A stretch of DNA of 64,000 nucleotides from Martinezella calliandrae (lineage in GTDB: Bacteria > Pseudomonadota > Alphaproteobacteria > Rhizobiales > Rhizobiaceae), in contig NZ_JARFYN010000005.1 in the NCBI RefSeq assembly GCF_030272695.1, positions 62,001-126,000 on the forward strand, written 5' to 3'. Numbering within the stretch: position 1 is the stretch's first letter; each line of letters opens with the position of its first letter. Made by a program: the position numbers and the translations under genes. A model generated the notes under the pieces. The model had not been told where the DNA came from and ran no database searches. It was given only the letters and a program-made list of their open reading frames with translations. Shown piece after piece: positions 26,537 through 34,575 of the stretch.

Positions 26537-27424
26537 TCAAGCCGTCTGTCTGGCAGCAACGTGGCGGGCACGGATGATGGCCCACAGGCCGACCGCAACC
26601 ATAGGCAGGGAGAGCACCATGCCCATCGTCAGCCAGTGCGTGCCGAGGAGGTAGCCCAGTTGTTCGTCAGGCTGGCGGAAGAATTCGACGAAAATCCGTG
26701 AGAAGGCATAGCCGGCGACGAAGACGCCGCTAACGGTGCCGGGTTTCTTCAGCGCCAAGGCCCAGCGGGTGAGGATGAAGAGGACGAGGAAGAGCACAAT
26801 GCCCTCGATCCCGGCTTCGTAGAGCTGGCTCGGATGACGCGGATCGAGGCCGGCAGGGCAGACACCCTCGTGAGCGGCGATGACATGCGGGCTGCAGAAA
26901 ACCATTGCCCAGGGCACGTCGGTGGTCCGACCCCAGAGTTCGCCGTTGATAAAATTGGCGATGCGGCCGAAGAAAAGGCCGATGGGGGCGACAGCGGCAA
27001 CGATATCAAACAGACTCCACATCGGAATCTTGTTGCGATTAGCAAACAAAATCATGGCGATGGTCGTGCCGATTAATCCACCGTGAAAGGACATGCCGCC
27101 ATTCCAGACCTGAATGGCGCGGATCGGGTCGGCGAGCACCGGATCGAGATCGTAAAACAGGACATAGCCGATCCGCCCGCCGAGCACGATGCCAAAGGCC
27201 ACCCATAAAATGAAGTCGTCCAGATGCGCACGCGTCATCGGCGCAGCGTCGTTCAGCCAGAGCTTGCCATTGTCGACCAGCCGTCTTGCATAGAACCAGC
27301 CAAGCAGAATGCCCGCGACATAGGCGAGGCCGTACCAATGGATCGACAGCGGACCGAGCGAAAAGGCGATCGGATCGATATCGGGAAACGGCAAAACGGC
27401 GGCGAGATTGGCGGATGTCAGCAA
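26537..27424 (-). CDS. lgt: Prolipoprotein diacylglyceryl transferase
   Basis: Transfers diacylglycerol to the lipobox Cys of prolipoproteins in the inner membrane. The protein has about seven membrane segments and the family signatures GPLSIHWYGLAYVAGILLG, GGRIGYVLFYD, MSFHGGLIG (with the essential His) and GRIANFINGELWGR (normally GRIGNF), then RHPSQLYEAGIEG. No ATG or GTG fits the beginning. I chose TTG 27424 (LLTSANLAAVLPFPDIDP, 295 residues), which lies 19 bases from a palindromic repeat and has only a weak ribosome site. The open frame continues upstream to 28093, through the divergent ubiK region, but this extension has no family match. Confidence 0.93.
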   Translation of the reverse strand: MLTSANLAAVLPFPDIDPIAFSLGPLSIHWYGLAYVAGILLGWFYARRLVDNGKLWLNDAAPMTRAHLDDFILWVAFGIVLGGRIGYVLFYDLDPVLADPIRAIQVWNGGMSFHGGLIGTTIAMILFANRNKIPMWSLFDIVAAVAPIGLFFGRIANFINGELWGRTTDVPWAMVFCSPHVIAAHEGVCPAGLDPRHPSQLYEAGIEGIVLFLVLFILTRWALALKKPGTVSGVFVAGYAFSRIFVEFFRQPDEQLGYLLGTHWLTMGMVLSLPMVAVGLWAIIRARHVAARQTA

Positions 27425-27443
27425 GATTGTCGGGTCCGTTAGA

Positions 27444-27487
27444 GCATGATTTCCAAAACTGTCTGCAGTTTTTGGATAAGAGCATGC
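27444..27487. repeat. 44-bp palindromic intergenic repeat, copy 2
   Basis: Begins GCATGATTTCCAAAACTG and ends TTTTTGGATAAGAGCATGC, an imperfect palindrome with CTGCAG at its centre. It lies directly upstream of the likely lgt start. Same length and end sequences as copy 1; the two flank lgt. Confidence 0.75.
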
Positions 27488-27688
27488 TAAATCCAGTGTC
27501 GGCGGAACATGGCGTTCGGTATTGAAACGGTCAAGTCGATTATTCGTGTGTCTCTCATCTCGGGCCGGGTTGTCCCGCTCTATCTCAATTTGCTTGCAAC
27601 CGACCCTCGGAAATCTTACCTCAGATCTATCTGGCCCTATATGATGATGCCGTCCATTTTCGGGGCCGACGGCCGCAAGGAGACTACT

Positions 27689-27949
27689 ATGAGCACTGGA
27701 CCGAACCGTATCTTGGACGAATTCGCCAAGTTGATGACCGATGCCGCCGGTGCTGCCCAAGGCGTGCGCCGAGAGATCGAGACAGCATTCAATGCCCAGG
27801 CCGAGCGTTGGCTGAACAGCCTCGATATCGTCAAGCGTGAGGAGTTCGAGGCCGTACGCGAAATGGCGGTCAAGGCTCGGGATGAAAACGACGCGCTGCG
27901 CGCCAGGGTCGAAGCGTTGGAAGCCCGTCTTTCCTCCGAAGGCAAATAA
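27689..27949 (+). CDS. ubiK: UbiK-type accessory factor (BMFP domain, YqiC family)
   Basis: An 86-residue protein with an N-terminal amphipathic helix (NRILDEFAKLMTDAAGAAQGV) and a C-terminal coiled coil (VKREEFEAVREMAVKARDEN then LRARVEALEARLS), the layout of the BMFP/UbiK family. UbiK helps ubiquinone synthesis in E. coli; the Brucella homolog was described as a membrane fusogenic protein. ATG 27689 has AAGGAG six bases upstream, so the longer open frame from 27509 is not used. It is divergent from lgt and followed by a terminator. Confidence 0.88.
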   Translation: MSTGPNRILDEFAKLMTDAAGAAQGVRREIETAFNAQAERWLNSLDIVKREEFEAVREMAVKARDENDALRARVEALEARLSSEGK

Positions 27950-27974
27950 TCGCGATTCATTTTGCGAGAAATCG

Positions 27975-28003
27975 GCGCGGCACGTGTCTGCCGCGCATTT
28001 TTC
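27975..28003 (+). terminator. Rho-independent terminator of ubiK
   Basis: GCGCGGCA and TGCCGCGC form a perfect 8-bp stem with a 6-base loop, followed by ATTTTT, 25 bases after the ubiK stop. Confidence 0.85.
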
Positions 28004-28340
28004 CTCTAAAATTTTCGGTCGTTTTTCCACCTGTGGACATAGGCAAAAAAGCCAATCGCCAGAGTCAGTTATGACTCCCTTCTGAATAGACATTGGAAGA
28101 GCTGTCCACAGCGCCCTTCGCCAAAATCACCAATCAGGGGCTGGCATGCCGGGCATGCCGTTATACACTGATTTTAAATGATGATTCGAAACGGAATTGG
28201 TAAGCTCCGGGCAGGGTGGATGCGTTAGTCTGGCAGCCGTTCAACATCATCCCGAGGAGTTTCCGGAGTAAAACTGTTTGCGTTCTTTCAGGTGTTTGGA
28301 CACGGGGAAGCTGCATTCGTTCCGGTCAAGAAGGTGCTGC
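28004..28340. promoter_or_regulatory. Intergenic region upstream of the YbjN-like gene with several palindromes
   Basis: About 340 bases without a gene. It holds GAGTCA-GTTA-TGACTC (28062-28077, a perfect hairpin containing two GANTC sites), a widely spaced inverted pair CTGTGGAC (28031-28038) and GTCCACAG (28104-28111), and two adjacent copies of the palindrome GGCATGCC (28143-28159). It probably carries the promoter and control sites of the downstream ybjN-like/proC/csaA-like genes. Confidence 0.5.
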
Positions 28341-28841
28341 ATGAGCCTTATGGAAATGGAAGTCGAACGACAATCGAACCCGGTCGATATGATCGAGTTC
28401 GTGGCCGCCAACAATGACTGGTCGTTCGAGCGGTCCGGCGAGGATGAAATCGCCATGACCGTCGAGGGGCGATGGACCGACTATCACGTCTCTTTCTCCT
28501 GGATGGAGGAGTTCGAGGCGCTGCATATAGCCTGCGCATTTGACATCAAAGTTCCCGATCCGCGTGTCAATGAAGTCATCAAGCTCCTATCCTGCATCAA
28601 CGGGCAGGTGCTGATGGGGCACTTCGATCTGTGGCGGCAGGAGGATATCGTGATCTTCCGTCAGTCGCTGCTGCTCTCCGGCGGCGCCGAGCCGACGAAC
28701 CGGCAGGTGGAAGTGCTATTATCCAACGCTCTTGACACCTGCGAGGCTTACTATCAGGCTTTCCAATTTGTAGTGTGGTCTGGCCTTGACGCAAACCGCG
28801 CCATGGAAGCCGTGCTCTTCGAAACCGTGGGCGAAGCCTGA
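28341..28841 (+). CDS. YbjN domain-containing protein
   Basis: A 166-residue soluble protein resembling the YbjN family: SNPVDMIEFVAANNDWSFERS, then alternating strands including DEIAMTVEGRWTDYHVSFSWMEEFEALHIACAF, and a helical C-terminal half (VNEVIKLLSCINGQVLMGHFDLW, QVEVLLSNALDTCEAYYQAF). YbjN proteins have a chaperone-like fold and affect motility and stress in enterobacteria; a role here is not shown. AAGAAGG lies six bases before the ATG at 28341. The stop at 28841 is one base from the proC start, so the two are translationally linked. Confidence 0.8.
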   Translation: MSLMEMEVERQSNPVDMIEFVAANNDWSFERSGEDEIAMTVEGRWTDYHVSFSWMEEFEALHIACAFDIKVPDPRVNEVIKLLSCINGQVLMGHFDLWRQEDIVIFRQSLLLSGGAEPTNRQVEVLLSNALDTCEAYYQAFQFVVWSGLDANRAMEAVLFETVGEA

Positions 28842-28842
28842 T

Positions 28843-29679
28843 ATGGGAACAGAAGCATCAAGCGCTTTCCAACCGTCCGACCCCATCATCCTGATCGGGG
28901 CTGGCAATATGGGCGGCGCTCTTTTGACGGGTTGGCTGAAAAGCGGTGTGCCTGGTTCTTCGGTGATCGTCGTCGATCCCAATCCGTCCGATGCGATGCT
29001 GAAGCTGATCACCGATGCCGGCGCGGTTCATGTCGCCGGCGTTCCCGCAGGTGTTGTCGCCGGCGTTCTCTTCATTGCCGTCAAGCCGCAGGTGATGGAT
29101 GCGGTATTGCCGCCCTTCAAGGCGACGATCGGGCCGAATACGGTGGTGGTGTCGATTGCTGCCGGCAAGACGCTGGCCTTCCTTGAAAAACATCTGGGTG
29201 AAATGGCGATGGTGCGCGCCATGCCGAACACGCCAGCCATGGTCGGTCGTGGCGTCACCGGTGCGTTTGCCAATGCCCAAACCGGCGAACGCCAGCGGCA
29301 GCTGGTGCAAAATCTCTTGAAGGTGTCCGGTCCGGTCGAATGGGTGCCGGGCGAAGCGGATATCGATTCCGTGACGGCCGTCTCCGGCAGCGGACCGGCC
29401 TATGTCTTTTATCTCGTCGAGTGCATGGCGGAGGCGGGCCGGAAGCTCGGCCTGCAGGCGGACCTCGCCATGCGACTCGCGCGGGAAACTGTCGCGGGGG
29501 CTGGTGAGATGTTGCATCAGTCCCCCGACGACGCATCGCGCCTTCGTCAGAACGTGACGTCTCCCGGCGGCACCACCGCCGCCGCTCTTGCGGTTCTGAT
29601 GGCCAAAGACGGCATGCAGCCTCTTTTCGACGAGGCGCTTGCGGCGGCGCGCAAGCGTGCGCAAGAACTGGCGGGCTAG
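28843..29679 (+). CDS. proC: Pyrroline-5-carboxylate reductase
   Basis: Reduces pyrroline-5-carboxylate to proline with NAD(P)H. A Rossmann motif LIGAGNMGGALLTGWL lies near residue 16, followed by FIAVKPQVMDAVLPPF, AAGKTLAFLEKHL, RAMPNTPAMVGRG, AVSGSGPAYVFYLVE (substrate site), and the signature RQNVTSPGGTTAAALAVL near the C-terminus. 278 residues, normal for the family. I chose ATG 28843 rather than the longer frame from 28786, which overlaps the preceding gene. It is followed by the csaA-like gene 26 bases away. Confidence 0.96.
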   Translation: MGTEASSAFQPSDPIILIGAGNMGGALLTGWLKSGVPGSSVIVVDPNPSDAMLKLITDAGAVHVAGVPAGVVAGVLFIAVKPQVMDAVLPPFKATIGPNTVVVSIAAGKTLAFLEKHLGEMAMVRAMPNTPAMVGRGVTGAFANAQTGERQRQLVQNLLKVSGPVEWVPGEADIDSVTAVSGSGPAYVFYLVECMAEAGRKLGLQADLAMRLARETVAGAGEMLHQSPDDASRLRQNVTSPGGTTAAALAVLMAKDGMQPLFDEALAAARKRAQELAG

Positions 29680-29705
29680 GTTTCCAGCATTAAAAGGGCG
29701 TGGGT

Positions 29706-30047
29706 ATGGCGGATGAGATCACCTATGGCGATTTCGAGCGGGTGGATATCCGCGTCGGCACGATCATCGAGGCAGAGCCCTTTCCGGAAGCGCGCAAGCC
29801 GGCCTTCAAGCTGAAGATCGATTTCGGACCCGAGATCGGCATCAAGCGGTCTTCGGCGCAGATTACCGTGCATTACACGCCGCAATCCCTGATCGGCCGT
29901 CAGGTCCTCGGTGTCGTCAACTTTCCGCCGCGCCAGATCGGTCCCGTCCGTTCCGAAGTGCTGACCCTCGGTTTCGAGGATGAAGCCGGCGCGATCGTGC
30001 TCGCAGCCGTGACGCAGCCGGTGCCGAACGGCAAGAAGATGATGTGA
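29706..30047 (+). CDS. csaA: tRNA-binding domain protein, CsaA-like
   Basis: A 113-residue stand-alone tRNA-binding OB-fold protein. The family pattern is clear: YGDFERVDIRVGTIIEAEPF, ARKPAFKLKIDFG, GIKRSSAQITVHYTP, LIGRQVLGVVNFPPRQIGP, SEVLTLGFED, and VTQPVPNGKKM at the end. CsaA is reported as an export-related chaperone in Bacillus, and the fold binds tRNA as in the C-terminus of MetRS. AAGGG precedes the ATG; a GTG six bases earlier is less likely. It is the third gene after ybjN-like and proC. Confidence 0.9.
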   Translation: MADEITYGDFERVDIRVGTIIEAEPFPEARKPAFKLKIDFGPEIGIKRSSAQITVHYTPQSLIGRQVLGVVNFPPRQIGPVRSEVLTLGFEDEAGAIVLAAVTQPVPNGKKMM

Positions 30048-30052
30048 GCCTT

Positions 30053-30075
30053 ACCTTCTCATCGTTGGAGAAGGT
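30053..30075. terminator. Short palindrome between convergent genes
   Basis: ACCTTCTC and GAGAAGGT form a perfect 8-bp stem with a 7-base loop, five bases after the csaA-like stop. There is no T-run on either strand. It recalls the CCTTCTCCCC-type palindrome at 62981 and may be a degenerate copy of that element or a weak terminator. Confidence 0.4.
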
Positions 30076-30081
30076 CGTAGC

Positions 30082-30663
30082 TCAATGAATATCCCGAAAT
30101 ACCGGCTCCGATATACTAAAATCCAGAAATTCCGCCTCGAAACCGTCGCGCTCAGGTGAGCAGAAGGCGGGACCGACGGAGACCTCTTCGAGAGCCGGAT
30201 CGAACCAGGCGAGCCGGGCCATGCGCCACTCGGTCATCTTGTCGGTGCGGTACTGGATGAAAAGCGCGTCGCCGTTGCGCGTCACCCGTGCCGATAGGGC
30301 CTCGAACTCATGATCGAGCCGGAAGGCGGACCAGTCGGAATTGCGGTTGGTCACCACGACGCTGAAATGCCTAGCGCCGTCGGTATATTCGATTCCACAT
30401 TTCATCCAGTGCGTGGCGTCATGACGGACCATCAGGCCGGCCTGGTCATAGAGTTCGCGATAGCGCCCGATGAAGGTGATTTCGGCGGTGAAGTCGCCGC
30501 GCCACTGCCGGCCAAGGAAATGGCCGTTGTCGCGGTGGAAGTCGTAATAGGTTCCCTGCCAGAAATCGGTCTTGTTGCCGGAGCGGACGATGAGCCGGCC
30601 GTTGTTCATTTCCCAAGCCGGTGGCAGATTAAGCCAATGCATGTCGTTGATGTCGATCGGCAT
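30082..30663 (-). CDS. DUF1349 domain-containing protein
   Basis: A 193-residue protein with the concanavalin-like beta-sandwich pattern of DUF1349: LNLPPAWEMNNGRLIVRSGNKTDFW, GDFTAEITFIGRYRELYDQAGLMVRHDATHWMKCGIEYTDGARHFSVVVT, DWSAFRL and GPAFCSPERDGFEAEFLDF. Conserved tryptophans and the DQAGLMVR block support the family. No catalytic activity is established for it. It is the last of a minus-strand series behind the sensor kinase, whose stop lies 20 bases upstream, so it may be co-transcribed. Confidence 0.85.
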   Translation of the reverse strand: MPIDINDMHWLNLPPAWEMNNGRLIVRSGNKTDFWQGTYYDFHRDNGHFLGRQWRGDFTAEITFIGRYRELYDQAGLMVRHDATHWMKCGIEYTDGARHFSVVVTNRNSDWSAFRLDHEFEALSARVTRNGDALFIQYRTDKMTEWRMARLAWFDPALEEVSVGPAFCSPERDGFEAEFLDFSISEPVFRDIH

Positions 30664-30683
30664 ACAATGTCCTCTCCTAAGTC

Positions 30684-32063
30684 TTAGGCGGGAATGCGGA
30701 TGGTGGCGCGCAGGCCGCCGAGCGGGCTGTCGCCGAGCGTGACGTTGCCGCCGTGGCTGCGTGCAATGTCGCGGGCAATGGCAAGGCCGAGGCCGGTGCC
30801 GGAATTATCGAGATTGCGCGCCTCGTCCAGCCGGAAGAAGGGCTTGAACACGTCTTCGCGCGCGTTGACCGGAATGCCGGGGCCGTCATCGTCGAAAATG
30901 ATCGTCAGCCATTTGGTGCCGTGCTTGGCCTCGATGCGCAGCGTTCGTGCGTAACGGCGCGCGTTGGAGGCAAGGTTCGTCACCAGCCGCGTAAAGGCGT
31001 TCGGACGCACGGAGATATCGTTGTCGCCCTCGATGGAGAAAGTCATGGATTTGCCGTGCAGCGAGAAGTCCTGTTCGACCTTGTCGAGGATATCGCTCAG
31101 TCGAAGCGTGCCGACATCCTCTTCCGCCTCGCCGCGGGCGAAGGCCATATAGCCTTCCAACATGCTCCGCATGTCCTCGACATCTTCGTTGAGGCCAACG
31201 AGATCGGGATTATCGCCGATGAGGGCGAGCTGCAGCTTGAAGCGCGTGAGCACGGTGCGCAGGTCGTGGCTGACGCCGGAGAGCATCGCAGTGCGCTGCT
31301 CGATCTGCCGCTCGATGCGCTCTCGCATCAGGATGAAGGCGAGGCCAGCGCGACGGACTTCGTCGGCGCCGCGTGGCGAATAATCATCCCGCCGCTGGCC
31401 CTTGCCGAAACTTTCCGCAGCCTGCGCCAGCGCGAGAATCGGCCGGATCTGGCCGCGCAGGAACAGCACGGCAATGCCGATCAATGCCAGTGATGTGCCG
31501 ACCATCCAGAGAATGAAGATATGCGTATTCGAGGCGTAGGTCTGGCTGCGCTTGGCAAAGACGCGCAGCACCTTGTCCGGCAGCTTGACGCGAATTTCGA
31601 CAAGGCTGGAATTGCCGACTGTGTCGATCCAGAAGGGCAGGTTGATCTGTCCGCGGATCTCGTCGCTCAAGATGCCGTCGAGAATCGAGAAGAACGGTTT
31701 TTCACGCGGCTGCGGCAATTCCCCCCCCGGCTCGATGGAGATGGTGAGATCGAGCTTTTGCCGGGCCATCTCCGTGACTGCGGAAAAGTCGGCGTCCTGC
31801 GGATAGGTTTGGATGATGTCGATGATGGCGGCGATATCGCGGGTGGTGGCCATCGATAGCCGCTGTGTCACCATTTGCCAATGGCGCTCCATGAAGACGA
31901 TGGTGACGACTGCCTGAAGGATGATCATCGGCAGGATGAAAATCAAAAGCGTGCGCGCATAGAGGCCGGTCGGCAGCCGCCGGCGCAACCAGCGCCCAAA
32001 CCAGCGCAGGCCGTTGGAGGGCGTGTGCTCCTGATCGCGCCTGATCGAGTCGAATGTCACCAT
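30684..32063 (-). CDS. Sensor histidine kinase (EnvZ-like)
   Basis: A 459-residue membrane kinase: one membrane segment near residues 39-58, a periplasmic sensor region of about 120 residues, a second membrane segment near 184-204, HAMP, the H-box SGVSHDLRTVLTRFK (phospho-His near residue 265), then the ATPase domain with N-box LASNARRYART, G1 DDDGPGIP and G2 GTGLGLAIA. It starts 23 bases after the stop of the OmpR-type regulator gene, its probable partner. The signal is unknown. The DUF1349 gene follows. Confidence 0.92.
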   Translation of the reverse strand: MVTFDSIRRDQEHTPSNGLRWFGRWLRRRLPTGLYARTLLIFILPMIILQAVVTIVFMERHWQMVTQRLSMATTRDIAAIIDIIQTYPQDADFSAVTEMARQKLDLTISIEPGGELPQPREKPFFSILDGILSDEIRGQINLPFWIDTVGNSSLVEIRVKLPDKVLRVFAKRSQTYASNTHIFILWMVGTSLALIGIAVLFLRGQIRPILALAQAAESFGKGQRRDDYSPRGADEVRRAGLAFILMRERIERQIEQRTAMLSGVSHDLRTVLTRFKLQLALIGDNPDLVGLNEDVEDMRSMLEGYMAFARGEAEEDVGTLRLSDILDKVEQDFSLHGKSMTFSIEGDNDISVRPNAFTRLVTNLASNARRYARTLRIEAKHGTKWLTIIFDDDGPGIPVNAREDVFKPFFRLDEARNLDNSGTGLGLAIARDIARSHGGNVTLGDSPLGGLRATIRIPA

Positions 32064-32086
32064 CGCCGCTGATCCCAGGGAACTGA

Positions 32087-32788
32087 TTAATCTATACTCA
32101 GACGGTAGCCGATGCCGCGCACCGTCTGCAACCAGACGGGGTTGGCCGGATCGTCCTCGATCTTGCGGCGCAAGCGGTTGATCTGCACGTCGATGGTGCG
32201 CTCGCCAACCTCGGCATCGCTGCCGATCAGTTCGTGGCGAGGAATGGTATCGCCGGCGCGCTTGGCAAAGAGCAGCATGATTTCCTGTTCCCGATCGGTC
32301 AGGCGGATGAGCTCGGAGGCCTTCTTCAGCTCCTTGCGGGTGAGCGAAAAAGTGTAGGGCCCGAACATCACCTGTTCGATCTTCGGCGCATCGGCCGGCG
32401 CATTGCGCCGGAGGATATTGTTGATGCGCAGCACGAGTTCGCGCGGGTCGAAAGGCTTCGGCAGATAATCGTCGGCACCGGCTTCCAGTCCGGCGATACG
32501 CGCTTCCGATTCGGCAAGAGCGGTCAGCATGATGATCGGAATGTTCTTGATGGCTCGCAGGCTCGCCGTCAGAGAAATTCCGGATTCACCGGGCATCATC
32601 ACGTCCATGATGATCAGGTCGAAATCGAGCCCTTCGAGCTTGCGGCGGGCCTCGGCGCCGTCGGCGGCCGCCGTTACCCGGTATCCCTTTTCCATGAGAT
32701 AACGATTGAGTAGGGCGCGGATACGCGTGTCGTCATCCACCACCAGGAGGTGCGCTGCATCGTCCGAAATTGCTGTCTTTGTCGTCAT
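32087..32788 (-). CDS. OmpR-family response regulator
   Basis: A 233-residue regulator with an N-terminal receiver domain (HLLVVDDDTRIRALLNRYL, phospho-acceptor Asp in LIIMDVMMPGESG, Thr in IIMLTAL, Lys in YLPKPFDP) and a C-terminal winged helix (RLTDREQEIMLLFAKRAGDT, GERTIDVQINRLRRKIEDDP, TVRGIGYRLS). It lies downstream of a MarR-type gene and upstream of the histidine kinase. The MarR plus OmpR pairing resembles petP-petR of Rhodobacter capsulatus; related alphaproteobacterial regulators include CenR. I name neither, as orthology cannot be tested here. Confidence 0.93.
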   Translation of the reverse strand: MTTKTAISDDAAHLLVVDDDTRIRALLNRYLMEKGYRVTAAADGAEARRKLEGLDFDLIIMDVMMPGESGISLTASLRAIKNIPIIMLTALAESEARIAGLEAGADDYLPKPFDPRELVLRINNILRRNAPADAPKIEQVMFGPYTFSLTRKELKKASELIRLTDREQEIMLLFAKRAGDTIPRHELIGSDAEVGERTIDVQINRLRRKIEDDPANPVWLQTVRGIGYRLSID

Positions 32789-32878
32789 TCAATCCGTCTC
32801 GATCGTTGTTATATCTGTTTGATTGAGATGATCTTATCCAAGATCCCGCTTAGCGGCTCTTCGGCTCGAGATCGTACC

Positions 32879-33385
32879 TCAGTCCTGCATTCCCCTCAGG
32901 AACCGTTTGACGCTTTCGCGTGTCGCATCGGACGCACCTGCGAATGCCCGCTCAATGCGGCGCGATTGCGGCTCGGCCAGCGCCAATGCCAGATCGCGGC
33001 CCGCCTGGGTCGGGTAGAGTTTGCGCTGCCGGCGATCCTCAGGCCCAGCCACCTGACGAATATAGCCTGAATCGATCAATTGTTTGAGAACCCGCGCCAA
33101 ACTCTGTTTGGTGATCTTCAACGTTTCCAACAGGTCCGCAACCGTCATGCCGGGTTCGCGGTTAACGAAATGAACAACCCGATGATGCGCGCGCCCAAAT
33201 CCACTCTTGACCAGGATTTGATCCGGATCGGACACGAAATCGCGATAGGCAAAGAAAAGCAGCTCGATGATCTCGAAATCGATGATCCCCGCATTCTCCA
33301 TCGGCGTCGCCAGCAGCTCCGGTTTCGCCGCTTTTTGGCTCGTCTGTCGTGGCACCTTGGCATTTCCTTTCCTATTTTGGGGCAA
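32879..33385 (-). CDS. MarR-family transcriptional regulator
   Basis: A 168-residue winged-helix regulator. After a basic, probably disordered N-terminus (about 28 residues) come FEIIELLFFAYRDFVSDPD, GRAHHRVVHFVNREPGMTVADLLETLKITKQSLARVLKQL (recognition helix) and the wing GYIRQVAGPEDRRQRKLYPT. It lies about 90 bases upstream of the OmpR-type gene on the same strand and is divergent from ilvE, so it could act on either. The combination with the response regulator recalls PetP/PetR. Its ligand is unknown. Confidence 0.9.
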   Translation of the reverse strand: MPQNRKGNAKVPRQTSQKAAKPELLATPMENAGIIDFEIIELLFFAYRDFVSDPDQILVKSGFGRAHHRVVHFVNREPGMTVADLLETLKITKQSLARVLKQLIDSGYIRQVAGPEDRRQRKLYPTQAGRDLALALAEPQSRRIERAFAGASDATRESVKRFLRGMQD

Positions 33386-33613
33386 TCGGGAAACCTTCGC
33401 AAAAATATGTCAGCTTTATTGACGTATTTTTACGCCGCTGCTAGTTTCCGCCGATCTTGCGCCGCCCGGACGGATATGGCCATATTTGGAAACTAAGCCC
33501 GGCTTCGCAAAAATTCCAACCCGTCTCATATTTTCCCCATCTGCATCGTGGATAATGCGTAATGGGGACAACAATCAACTGTCATGGCGTCCGGGCGCCG
33601 GAGGAGAATTAAG

Positions 33614-34504
33614 ATGGCAACGGTTCCTTTTGATCAACTGGATGGGGAGATCTGGTTCAATGGCGCATTCGTGCCCTGGAAGGATGCTAAGATTCATGTG
33701 CTGACCCATGGCCTGCATTATGCGAGCGCGGTCTTCGAGGGCGAGCGCGCCTATGGCGGCCGCGTCTTCAAGCTGACGGAGCACAATCAGCGTCTTCACA
33801 AGTCTGCCGACATTCTCGGCTTCAAAATTCCCTATAGCGTTGCCGAACTCGACGCGGCGACGATCGAGCTCCTGAAGCGCCAGGGCTTTTCTGAAGCCTA
33901 TGTGCGGCCGATCGCTTGGCGTGGCAGCGAGATGATGGGCGTGTCCGCCCAGAATAACCGCATCAACGTGGCAATCGCGATCTGGCAGTGGGGCAGCTAC
34001 TTCAATCCTGCCGAAAAGCTGAAGGGCATTCGTCTCGATATTGCCGAATATCGCCGCCCCGATCCCAAGACCGCACCTTGCGCCTCGAAGGCGGCCGGCC
34101 TCTACATGATCTGCACCATTTCCAAACACGCCGCTGAAGCCAAGGGCTATGCCGACGCGATGATGCTCGACTATCGTGGCCAGGTGGCGGAGGCGACTGG
34201 CGCCAATATCTTCTTCGTCAAGGACGGCGTTATCCATACACCAACACCGGATTGCTTCCTGAACGGCATCACGCGCCAGACTGTGATCGATCTTGCCAAG
34301 CGCCGCGGGTTGCAGGTGGTCGAACGCGCGATCATGCCGGAAGAACTGTCCGATTTCAGCGAGTGCTTCCTGACCGGCTCGGCTGCGGAAGTGACCCCGG
34401 TATCGGAAATCGGTCCTTACCGGTTCACGCCGGCATCGATCAGCGAATCGCTGATGAACGACTACATCAAGGAAGTCTATCCGACTGCCGCGGCCGCCGA
34501 ATAA
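33614..34504 (+). CDS. ilvE: Branched-chain amino acid aminotransferase
   Basis: A class IV PLP transaminase that interconverts Leu, Ile and Val with their 2-oxo acids. 296 residues with DGEIWFNGAFVPWKDAKIHVLTHGLHYASAVFEGERAY, the PLP lysine in CASKAAGLYMICTISKH near residue 158, EATGANIFFVKDG, and the C-terminal LTGSAAEVTPVSEIG. ATG 33614 has GGAGGAG eight bases upstream; the longer frame from 33584 is not used. D-amino-acid aminotransferase and aminodeoxychorismate lyase share this fold, but the match is best with the IlvE form. A terminator follows. Confidence 0.93.
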   Translation: MATVPFDQLDGEIWFNGAFVPWKDAKIHVLTHGLHYASAVFEGERAYGGRVFKLTEHNQRLHKSADILGFKIPYSVAELDAATIELLKRQGFSEAYVRPIAWRGSEMMGVSAQNNRINVAIAIWQWGSYFNPAEKLKGIRLDIAEYRRPDPKTAPCASKAAGLYMICTISKHAAEAKGYADAMMLDYRGQVAEATGANIFFVKDGVIHTPTPDCFLNGITRQTVIDLAKRRGLQVVERAIMPEELSDFSECFLTGSAAEVTPVSEIGPYRFTPASISESLMNDYIKEVYPTAAAAE

Positions 34505-34525
34505 GGCTTTGGAACAATTAACGAG

Positions 34526-34560
34526 AGCCGGGGGCCATTTGGTCGTCCGGCTTTTGTTTT
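34526..34560 (+). terminator. Rho-independent terminator of ilvE
   Basis: AGCCGG and CCGGCT form a stem enclosing a partly paired inner segment (GGCC/GGTC), followed by TTTTGTTTT, 21 bases after the ilvE stop. Confidence 0.8.
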
Positions 34561-34575
34561 CTGAAATATCCCGGT

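Noticed and set aside
27425..28093. Upstream extension of lgt giving a 518-residue protein
   Set aside because: The extension crosses a palindromic repeat, opposes ubiK and its terminator, and has no family match; it is an open frame by chance.
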